Assembly (NCBI GenBank): GCA_965232485.1
Contig: OZ246975.1
Coordinates: 372,001 to 436,000, forward strand
Direction: 5' to 3'
DNA length: 64,000 nt
Origin: VXPQ01 sp965232485
GTDB lineage: Bacteria > Bacteroidota > Rhodothermia > Rhodothermales > VXPQ01
Numbering within the stretch: the first letter of the stretch is position 1; every line of letters begins with the position of its first letter. The notes beneath the pieces were generated by a model that had not been told where the DNA came from, made no database searches, and saw only the letters and a list, made by a program, of their open reading frames with translations. The position numbers were made by a program, and so were the translations under genes. This document shows, piece by piece, positions 58,111-64,000 of this stretch.

Positions 58111-58292
58111 TTAAGGAAGCTCTGATTAACTCCACTTTGATCAGCGCTTCGCTTTCACGCGTAAAAAACGACATGACGGCGTTATTGAAATCAGCGAAAA
58201 ACACGGCGGATTCGGGTTGTCGCGGTCGTGAAGCGCCCTTCGGGAGGCTGACAGCCTCTGAATCTTTGCGGACTTAATCAGAGCTTCCTTAA
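58111..58292. mobile_element. full-length MITE-like element with TTAA ends
   Basis: 182 bp. The left end TTAAGGAAGCTCTGATTAA and the inverse complement of the right end are identical over 19 bases, with further partial pairing (CTCC-C/GTCC-C). Inside are blocks shared with partial copies at 3.8, 20.3, 36.6 and 54.3 kb: CCCGAAGGGCGC, GTGTTTTTCGCTGATTTCAA, GAAAGCGAAGCGC. No transposase frame fits. Both ends start with TTAA, so a TTAA target duplication is possible. It lies between the E1 gene and the peroxiredoxin gene. Confidence 0.8.
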
Positions 58293-58316
58293 AATCCAAT
58301 CTGGAATAACCCGAAC

Positions 58317-58817
58317 ATGGCGGATAGCACCATGAATATGCCCCAGGCAGGCGATGCAGCCCCGGATTTTGAAGGGGCGGCGCAGAGCGGCGCGCAAGTG
58401 CGCCTCAGCGATTTGCGCGGCCGCAAGGTTGCGATCTATTTCTATCCCAAGGACGATACGCCGGGCTGCGCGAAGCAGGCCTGCAACCTGCGCGACAACC
58501 ACCGGGCGCTGCTTGACGCAGGCATTGCCGTGGTCGGCGTGTCCCCGGACGACGAGACGTCCCACGAAGCGTTTATCGGGAAATACGCCTTGCCGTTTCC
58601 GTTGCTTGCGGACCCGAACCGGGAGATTATCGAGCGATACGGCGTATGGGGCGAAAAGAATCTCTATGGAAAGAAAACCATGGGACTCAAACGCACGACA
58701 TTCCTCATCGACGAAGCGGGGCGTATCGTCCATGTATTCAAGCGCCCGAAAGTAGTGGAACACGCACAGGAAATCATGGCGAAATTCAATCTTGCGCAGG
58801 ACTCCAGCGCAGGATGA
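58317..58817 (+). CDS. bcp: peroxiredoxin, BCP/PrxQ type
   Basis: Thiol peroxidase. 166 residues; VAIYFYPKDDTPGCAKQACNLRD carries the peroxidatic Cys51 and the resolving Cys56 of the atypical two-Cys type. VSPDDETSHEAFIGKYALPFPLLADP and LIDEAGRIVHVF are the typical rest. An alternative ATG at 58332 would shorten it by five residues. It starts 25 bp after the MITE-like element and its 3' end overlaps that of the convergent lipoprotein gene by 32 bp. Confidence 0.93.
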   Translation: MADSTMNMPQAGDAAPDFEGAAQSGAQVRLSDLRGRKVAIYFYPKDDTPGCAKQACNLRDNHRALLDAGIAVVGVSPDDETSHEAFIGKYALPFPLLADPNREIIERYGVWGEKNLYGKKTMGLKRTTFLIDEAGRIVHVFKRPKVVEHAQEIMAKFNLAQDSSAG

Positions 58818-59229
58818 ACGGAGCCTCTCCCTGGGGGTGAAGCAGATGAATTTCAGGCGATTCCAGTATGTTTGCGGGCAGCGGCAGCACGATGCGGTCA
58901 TGGAGCCAGGCTTCGCAGGTATCGCCGCCGTTGTCGTGGCGCAGCAGGATGGCCGCGGCCCGGCCCGTTGCGCGGGCATGCAACTCGAAGGTATGCTCGG
59001 CGCAGCCGCCCGCGTACGCGACCAGCGCCGAGAGCGAATCCGACGCGATGGCCGGCGGTTCGTCCGGGGAATGCGGGGAAAGGTTGGTGAGAATTTCGTA
59101 CGGGTCGCCGAATCGTTCGGGGGCGGGCGGCTCGGACGGCGCGTTGCATCCGGCCCAAACGCCGACAAGCAGCGCGCAGAGGCAACGAGGAATATGCCTG
59201 CGCAATCTTTTTAGAACCTTATGTTTCAT
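58786..59229 (-). CDS. small lipoprotein, unknown
   Basis: 147 residues. Basic n-region and lipobox: MKHKVLKRLRRHIPRCLCALLVGVWAGC, lipid Cys28. The mature part has a weakly immunoglobulin-like beta pattern (CAEHTFELHARATGRAAAILLRHDNGGDTCEAWL..., EIHLLHPQGEAPFILRW) with two Cys that could form a disulfide. No family recognised. It is divergent from gatB (5 bp between the starts) and overlaps the end of the peroxiredoxin gene. Confidence 0.65.
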   Translation of the reverse strand: MKHKVLKRLRRHIPRCLCALLVGVWAGCNAPSEPPAPERFGDPYEILTNLSPHSPDEPPAIASDSLSALVAYAGGCAEHTFELHARATGRAAAILLRHDNGGDTCEAWLHDRIVLPLPANILESPEIHLLHPQGEAPFILRWSPAQD

Positions 59230-59234
59230 GAATC

Positions 59235-60737
59235 ATGCCGCATGTTGCGTACGAACCGGTAATTGGCCTGGAAGTGCATTGCCGGCTTCTTACCGATTCC
59301 AAGGCGTTCAGTTCTGATTCCGCCCGGTTCGGGGCCGGTCCGAATGTGCATGTGGATCCGGTCAGCCTGGGCCATCCCGGCGTGCTGCCCGTGCTGAATA
59401 AGCGCATGGTCGAATATACCTTGCGCATGGGTCTGGCCACGCATTGCCGGATTGCGCCGCGCTCCGTGCTGGCCCGCAAGCATTATTTTTATCCCGACCT
59501 GCCGAAAGGGTACCAGATTTCGCAGTACGAAACGCCTGTTTGCGCGGGCGGGTACGTGGATATTTCAGTGGGGGACAAGAAGAACAAGGAGGCTGCGCCC
59601 GTCGCGAAGCGCATCGGCCTGACCCGCATTCACATGGAAGAGGATGCAGGCAGGTCCATTCACGATCAGGACCCGTACGATACGCTGCTCGACTACAATC
59701 GGTGCGGAACGCCGCTTATCGAAATCGTTTCCGAGCCGGACTTGCGGTCGCCCCGCGAGGCGTATTCGTACATGCGGAAAATTCGTCAGATCGTGCGGTA
59801 TCTCGGCATTTCCGACGGCAATATGGAGGAGGGGTCGCTGCGTTGCGACGCGAACGTGTCCATCCGGCCTGCGGGCAGCCAGAAACTCTGCGAGCGTACG
59901 GAAATCAAGAACATGAATTCGTTCCGGAACGTGGAGCGCGCCATCGATTACGAAATTTCCCGGCAAATCCGCATCGTCAGGTCGGGGGGCAAGGTGGTGC
60001 GGCAAACGCTGCTTTGGGATGCGGACCGGCAGGAAACCCGTCCCATGCGCTCCAAGGAAGAGGCCCACGATTATCGGTATTTTCCAGATCCCGATTTGCC
60101 CCCGGTGTTCGTCGCGGAGGAAGAGCTTGGCCGCCTGCGCGCCGAACTTCCGGAAATGCCGGACGCCCGCAGCGCCCGTTTTCGGGAGGCGTGGGGCTTG
60201 CCCGCCTACGACGCGGCGATCCTGACCGAGGAACGCGATCTGGCGGACTATTTTGAGGAAACCGTGCTGGAATTGGGGGTGCGGAGCGGCGAGAGGGCGG
60301 CGCATGGCCCGGCGAAGAGCGTCTCCAACATGATCATGGGCGACGTGCTCCGCGTACTCAAGGAAACGGGCGGGGCCGTCGAGACGCTTCTCGTTCGTCC
60401 TCCCCGGCTTGCGGCGCTGATCCGGCTGCGCCTGGAGGACCGGATTTCTTCCACGGCGTCCCAGGAGATTTTCGAAGCGATGCTGGAACGGGAGGAAGGG
60501 CCGGAAGCCATTGCGAAAGAGCGGGACCTCATGCAGGTGTCCGATGCGGGTTCGCTGGCGCCTCTCGTAGAAAGCGTGCTGGACGATCATCCGAAGCAGG
60601 TCGCGGCGTACCTCGGCGGCAAAGAAAGCCTTGTCGGGTATTTCATCGGGCAGGCGATGCGGCGGTTCGAGGGTTCGCCCGATCCCAAACTTGTACGCAA
60701 ACTGCTGGTCGAGGGCCTTGAAGCGCGGCGGGAATAG
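59235..60737 (+). CDS. gatB: aspartyl/glutamyl-tRNA(Asn/Gln) amidotransferase subunit B
   Basis: Transamidates misacylated Glu-tRNA(Gln) or Asp-tRNA(Asn) with GatA and GatC. 500 residues, full length. The start YEPVIGLEVHCRLLTDSKAFSSD, DLPKGYQISQYETPV, HMEEDAGRSIHDQD, YNRCGTPLIEIVSEPDLRSP, GNMEEGSLRCDANVS and KNMNSFRNVERAIDYE are classic GatB segments, with a YqeY-like tail (DLMQVSDAGSLAPLVESVLDDHPKQVA). Its kinase-like domain is complete. GatA and GatC genes are not in the window. Confidence 0.97.
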   Translation: MPHVAYEPVIGLEVHCRLLTDSKAFSSDSARFGAGPNVHVDPVSLGHPGVLPVLNKRMVEYTLRMGLATHCRIAPRSVLARKHYFYPDLPKGYQISQYETPVCAGGYVDISVGDKKNKEAAPVAKRIGLTRIHMEEDAGRSIHDQDPYDTLLDYNRCGTPLIEIVSEPDLRSPREAYSYMRKIRQIVRYLGISDGNMEEGSLRCDANVSIRPAGSQKLCERTEIKNMNSFRNVERAIDYEISRQIRIVRSGGKVVRQTLLWDADRQETRPMRSKEEAHDYRYFPDPDLPPVFVAEEELGRLRAELPEMPDARSARFREAWGLPAYDAAILTEERDLADYFEETVLELGVRSGERAAHGPAKSVSNMIMGDVLRVLKETGGAVETLLVRPPRLAALIRLRLEDRISSTASQEIFEAMLEREEGPEAIAKERDLMQVSDAGSLAPLVESVLDDHPKQVAAYLGGKESLVGYFIGQAMRRFEGSPDPKLVRKLLVEGLEARRE

Positions 60738-61082
60738 TCGGGGGCGATTGTTTGCGCGGGCGTTTTCGGGAACGGTCGATGCTGTCGAATCCGTCTGTAC
60801 ATCCATGCGCCGTACATCTGCGCATTATGGTAATGCCCACATGCCGGAATGCCGGTATATCCGTATATTCGAAGGCTTTCGAAGGGAGGCGAGGCGGACG
60901 GGCGGGCAGAGTTGAAGCGGGTTCCGATCAGCGGCGTCCGTCGAACGCGAGCGGCATGGCCGGCGATTCGTATCGGCGCCGGAGCAAGCGTCGCCAATCT
61001 GCTTTACGGGCCTTGTTTCATGGCGCGGCTTGGCCGTCGCGCCGATTATCTTGCGTTCATCCAACATAAACCCCTGAATATC
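60738..61082. other. intergenic region between gatB and tpiA, no gene
   Basis: About 345 bp. The tpiA frame is open back to 60849, but the extra residues (MPVYPYIRRLSKGG...) have no relation to triosephosphate isomerase and begin before the true start. GATCAGCGGCGTCC near 60926 faintly recalls the dispersed repeat end. No terminator or RNA was recognised. Confidence 0.5.
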
Positions 61083-61826
61083 ATGCTGGTCGCCGGTAAC
61101 TGGAAAATGCATACGGGCATAGAGGGCGCGCGCGCCCTTGCGCGCGATGTCGTGGATTCGGTGGGAGACCCCGGAGAGGTCACCGTCGTCGTGTGTCCGC
61201 CTTTCGTGAGCCTGTCCGCCGTGGCCTCGGAGATCGCCGGTGCGCCGGTGGACCTTGGGGCCCAGAACATGCATGCACAGGACGCGGGCGCCTTTACCGG
61301 CGAGGTATCGGCCCCGATGCTGACGTCGGCGGGGTGCCGGTACGTTATACTGGGGCATTCGGAGCGGCGGCAGTATTTCGGGGAAACGGACGAAGGGGTG
61401 TGCGAAAAGATTGCGCAGGCGCATGCTCACGGCCTTGCGCCGATCATGTGCGTAGGCGAAACGCTGGCAGAGCGCAAGGCGGGCAAGGCGGAGGAGGTCG
61501 TGGGGCGGCAACTGGCGCGGGGGTTGCGCGGGGCGGCGCCGGGCAGCCCGGATCAACTGGTGATTGCTTACGAGCCGGTCTGGGCGATCGGGACGGGAGA
61601 AACGGCCACGCCCGATCAGGCGCAGGAAATGCACGCCTTCATTCGGGGGCGGCTATGCGAGCAATTCGGCGAGGGGATAGGCCGCGCCCTGCATATTCTG
61701 TACGGCGGGAGCGTCAAGCCGGGCAACGCCGCCGAGATCTTCGGGCAGGCGGACGTGGACGGGGGACTGATTGGCGGGGCCAGCCTGAAGGCCGCGGATT
61801 TTGCGGCGATCGTGGAGGCGGGGTAG
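61083..61826 (+). CDS. tpiA: triosephosphate isomerase
   Basis: Interconverts dihydroxyacetone phosphate and glyceraldehyde 3-phosphate. 247 residues from the ATG at 61083, the family start (MLVAGNWKMH). Catalytic residues are visible: Lys8, His92 in GHSERRQYFGETDE, Glu164 in AYEPVWAIGTGETATPDQAQEMH, and the phosphate-binding LYGGSVKPGNAAEIF. It stands alone, convergent with the arsM gene. Confidence 0.97.
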   Translation: MLVAGNWKMHTGIEGARALARDVVDSVGDPGEVTVVVCPPFVSLSAVASEIAGAPVDLGAQNMHAQDAGAFTGEVSAPMLTSAGCRYVILGHSERRQYFGETDEGVCEKIAQAHAHGLAPIMCVGETLAERKAGKAEEVVGRQLARGLRGAAPGSPDQLVIAYEPVWAIGTGETATPDQAQEMHAFIRGRLCEQFGEGIGRALHILYGGSVKPGNAAEIFGQADVDGGLIGGASLKAADFAAIVEAG

Positions 61827-61934
61827 GGGCGTTATTCAGCGTCTCGGTTGCGATTCTCGGGCCAATGTATCCGAGCAATCCGAAACCGGGCGATTACTAT
61901 TTATCCTCCACCTGACCCCTGCTGGCGAATCCCG

Positions 61935-62804
61935 TTATCCTGCTGCCGCAGGCTTTGCGGCGCAAATCGTCCCGCCGCGTATCGACTTCACGAAGGCGTG
62001 GACCTCGGCCTCGCGCGCGGGTTGGCGATGGATCACCGCCTGCACCTGGGGATCGGCGAGGATGTGCCCGGACGGATAGCGCTGCCGCTTTTCGACGCGG
62101 ACGTCCGTGAATCCCGCGGCGGCGAGGTCGGCCTCGTACTCGGCGATCCGGACCGGAAGGCAGCCGACCAGCGACTCCTTCGAGTGCGCGATGAAGTCGG
62201 GAATGGGGAGATCGGAAACCAGATCCGAGATCATTACGCGGCCTCCGGGCCTGAGCGCGCGCATTGCCTCGGCCAGCACGCGCGGACGGTTGGCCGACAG
62301 GTTGAGGACGCAGTTCGAGATGACGATGTCCGCGACGCCGTCGGCCACCGGCAGGGCCTCGATCTCGCCCAGCCGGAACTCGACGTTGGCGAACCCGCCC
62401 TTGAGCGCGTTGGCGCGGGCTCGTTCCACCATCTCGGGGGTCATGTCCACGCCGATGACCCGGCCCTCGGGCCCGACGCGCTCCGCGGCCAGGAAGCAGT
62501 CGAAGCCGGCGCCCGAGCCGAGGTCGAGCACGGTCTCGCCCGGAACCAGCGACGCCAGCGCCACGGGGTTGCCGCATCCAAGGCCGAGGTTGGCGCCTTC
62601 TGGGGCGCGGTCCAGTTCGTCCTGGTCGTAGCCGACGGCGCAGCTGATTTCGTCGGCGGCAGTCTTCGTGTCGCAGGCGGTTGCGGCAGAATCGGCGGCT
62701 ACGGGATCGCCGTTCGCAGGCTCGCAGCAGGCGTCTCCCGTCAGGGCCGCTCGGGCGTATCGTTCGCGCACCACGGTGCGTCTTCCGGTGGCGTTGAGGG
62801 TCAC
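61935..62804 (-). CDS. arsM: arsenite S-adenosylmethionine methyltransferase
   Basis: 289 residues using a GTG at 62804, with AAGAAGG six bases before it; ATGs at 62843 and 62933 lack one. SAM motif VLDLGSGAGFDCFLAAERVG. The ArsM signature GANLGLGCGNPVALA and the cysteines of the arsenite site are in place: ISNCVLNL (Cys165), VGCLPVR (Cys215), and Cys77; N-terminal DACCEP as well. It methylates As(III) and gives volatile or less retained forms. No arsR, arsB or arsC gene is present, so it is an orphan copy, and GC-ending codons dominate more than in its neighbours. Confidence 0.9.
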   Translation of the reverse strand: MTLNATGRRTVVRERYARAALTGDACCEPANGDPVAADSAATACDTKTAADEISCAVGYDQDELDRAPEGANLGLGCGNPVALASLVPGETVLDLGSGAGFDCFLAAERVGPEGRVIGVDMTPEMVERARANALKGGFANVEFRLGEIEALPVADGVADIVISNCVLNLSANRPRVLAEAMRALRPGGRVMISDLVSDLPIPDFIAHSKESLVGCLPVRIAEYEADLAAAGFTDVRVEKRQRYPSGHILADPQVQAVIHRQPAREAEVHAFVKSIRGGTICAAKPAAAG

Positions 62805-63259
62805 GCTGTACCTTCTTGAAAAGTGGATGTTTTCGGGTCGCATATCCGCTGTAGCGGGATGCGTCCGACGAAAAAGCCTGCAGTAAGAACCGGAAAGCCG
62901 GGTCGCCGGTTTCCGGAGGCGTTCGTCCCGCATGGGAGGACTTTGCGGCGATTACAAGGATAAGTCCTGCGCTGGCGGAACCTCAATGTCTTAGGCTCTG
63001 GATCGGTGCTACAAGGCAAACGCGCCGCGGTGGAATATCGCTGCATTGTGGACTGAATCTATTCTGATTATTCTACGTATCGTATATGGGGTGTTGTTTT
63101 CGAAAATCCCGGAGGGCCGGCCGCGAGCGAGTAGCGAGGAACTGCCGGGCGCCCTGCCGATTCTTTCGGGAATAGTTATTTTCTCGCTGGGATGGGCGAT
63201 CCTTTGGACGAAGTACTTCAAGAACTCGATGCGCATCAGAAACACTTTCTCGCGAAAGA
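62805..63259. other. intergenic region upstream of arsM and the SRPBCC gene
   Basis: About 455 bp. It contains the imperfect palindrome at 62839-62863. A frame on plus from a TTG at 63046 to 63315 (89 codons with a hydrophobic stretch ILSGIVIFSLGWAILWT) overlaps the next gene's start and is not convincing. The rest shows nothing recognisable. Confidence 0.5.
62839..62863. promoter_or_regulatory. palindrome upstream of arsM
   Basis: CGCATATCCGCT-GT-AGCGGGATGCG pairs over ten or eleven bases with one unpaired base. It is 35-60 bp upstream of the GTG start, where an operator of an arsenic-sensing repressor might be. It does not look like a known ArsR site to me; a hairpin is also possible. Confidence 0.45.
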
Positions 63260-63691
63260 ATGCCGGATATCTATCACACCCTGTCGATCATTGGTTCGAA
63301 AGAACGCATTTTTGAAGCCATCAGCACAGCCGAAGGCCTTAATTCCTGGTGGACCTTGACCGCAGGCGGCGTTCCCCGTTCCGGCGCAGTCTACGACTTC
63401 GGGTTCGGTCCGGATTATCAATGGCGGGCCGAAGTCGTCCGATGCGAACCCGGGGTCGTGCTGGAATGGAAAATGATCAAAGCCGCCCCCGACTGGATGG
63501 GAACGCGCGTCGGGTTTCAACTCAAGACCGTCGGCGACGCTACGCAGGTCGATTTCTATCATACGGGATGGCGCGAAATAACCGACCACTACCGGGTGTG
63601 CTCATTCTGGTGGTGCATGTACCTCCGGTTGCTGCGCAGATACATAGAGCGGGGAGAAGTCGTGCCCCATCCTGAGCGCAACGATGCGTAG
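63260..63691 (+). CDS. SRPBCC (AHSA1-like) family protein
   Basis: 143 residues. The pattern DIYHTLSIIGSKERIFEAISTAEGLNSWWT, YDFGFGPDYQWRAEVVRCEPGVVLEWKM and VGFQLKTVGDATQVDFYHTGW...Y is that of the AHSA1/START-like branch: a helix-grip fold with a hydrophobic pocket. It would bind a small lipid-like ligand; function not known. It begins at the ATG at 63260 and stands alone. Confidence 0.8.
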   Translation: MPDIYHTLSIIGSKERIFEAISTAEGLNSWWTLTAGGVPRSGAVYDFGFGPDYQWRAEVVRCEPGVVLEWKMIKAAPDWMGTRVGFQLKTVGDATQVDFYHTGWREITDHYRVCSFWWCMYLRLLRRYIERGEVVPHPERNDA

Positions 63692-63699
63692 CCACATAG

Positions 63700-63944
63700 A
63701 GGCGATCCGGGCTTATTGGGCAGCGTTTTTGGGATTTAAGGCGTCGGGTTGCGACCTTGTCCCGATCATGACGCTCTTGGCTTATCGGCAGCAACCTTGC
63801 ATCTTCATAAAGGACATCAAAGAGATTCTTGGCTATTAGGTCCTCCAAATTTTTTTCGAGACCACCGAAGTTCGCAAAGTCTTTGAAGGCGATAGGTTCG
63901 ATATAGCCGAACTGTTTGTCCGTCATATTCAGCTTGTACAGCAT
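63700..63944 (-). pseudogene. decayed 5' part of a PD-(D/E)XK-type nuclease-like gene
   Basis: From the ATG at 63944, preceded by AAAAAGG, the frame reads MLYKLNMTDKQFGYIEPIAF, then FANFGGLEKNLEDLIAKNLFDVLYEDARLLPISQER. This matches the N-terminus of NucS/DUF91-like restriction-type proteins (LEDLi..n...lf.de.ll.i.QER). After that the frame loses similarity; the next expected block appears only in another frame as RSQPDALNPKNAAQ and is then stopped. So a frameshift and truncation are present, and the catalytic part is missing. Confidence 0.55.
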
Positions 63945-64000
63945 GTTGCCTTTTTCTGTTAACTGGATTGAGTTTCTTATTTCAAGGCGTGAAATAATCC

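Noticed and set aside
63046..63315. 89-codon plus frame with a hydrophobic stretch
   Set aside because: TTG start, no ribosome site, overlaps the start of the SRPBCC gene; no family.
1..64000. tRNA, rRNA or other structured RNA genes
   Set aside because: No convincing T-arm/anticodon pattern or rRNA-like sequence was found by eye.

Overview
The window is GC-rich, densely coded DNA from what looks like a member of the Bacteroidota/Rhodothermota (Rhodothermia or Balneolia type). That placement is inferred from gene families typical of the group: a CarboxypepD_reg plus DUF5686 outer-membrane protein, a plug-type TonB-dependent receptor, prokaryotic HU-like/SPOR proteins, an Nfu N-domain protein, LuxC/LuxE-type acyl reductase partners, and many outer-membrane barrels ending in F or W. 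No rRNA or tRNA was recognised.

Layout. 1-3.8 kb: end of a porin-like barrel, NAD kinase, and a divergent YifB-type AAA+ protein. 3.9-13.6 kb: one long minus-strand run made of a 1008-aa TPR lipid-less exported protein, an outer-membrane barrel, a small HU-like protein, an HU-like/SPOR membrane protein, ExbB, ExbD and a DUF5686 protein; it reads as an envelope-spanning, energised module. 13.9-17.5 kb: a small membrane-anchor protein and two cytochrome lipoproteins (seven haems plus TPR; one haem). 17.5-20.3 kb: an accessory island with an AT-rich gene and its decayed partial copy, an IS256-type remnant, a complete IS3-type element with a visible -1 slippery site, four helically phased palindromes and a 26-bp tandem array. 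20.4-31.3 kb: housekeeping genes (folB, a glutamine amidotransferase, maf, a sodium symporter, luxE/luxC-like genes, adk, a polyprenyl synthase, ptsH, ptsI). 31.4-36.5 kb: a metallopeptidase/beta-propeller/barrel protein, a PQQ-propeller lipoprotein and a PEGA protein.

36.7-48.6 kb is the most unusual part: two adjacent paralogous giant exported proteins (1812 and about 2143 aa). Each has a common leader, 12 to 15 immunoglobulin-like repeats with a Cys pair in every repeat, then a DUF4402/pilin-like domain and a PapD-chaperone-like domain fused at the C-terminus. 48.9-63.9 kb: a UbiA prenyltransferase, a TonB-dependent receptor with two more envelope proteins (one Wzi-like), an initiating sugar transferase coupled to a fused E1 dehydrogenase, a peroxiredoxin, gatB, tpiA, an orphan arsenite methyltransferase, an SRPBCC protein and a decayed nuclease-like gene.

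A dispersed, MITE-like repeat family runs through the window. The best copy (58111-58292) has 19-bp perfect terminal inverted repeats that start with TTAA. Partial copies lie at gene ends near 3.8, 20.3, 26.2, 28.0, 36.6 and 54.3 kb. One copy has spawned the 26-bp tandem array and another appears to supply the first residues of the Wzi-like protein. All functional calls are from reading the translated sequence; no database search was run.
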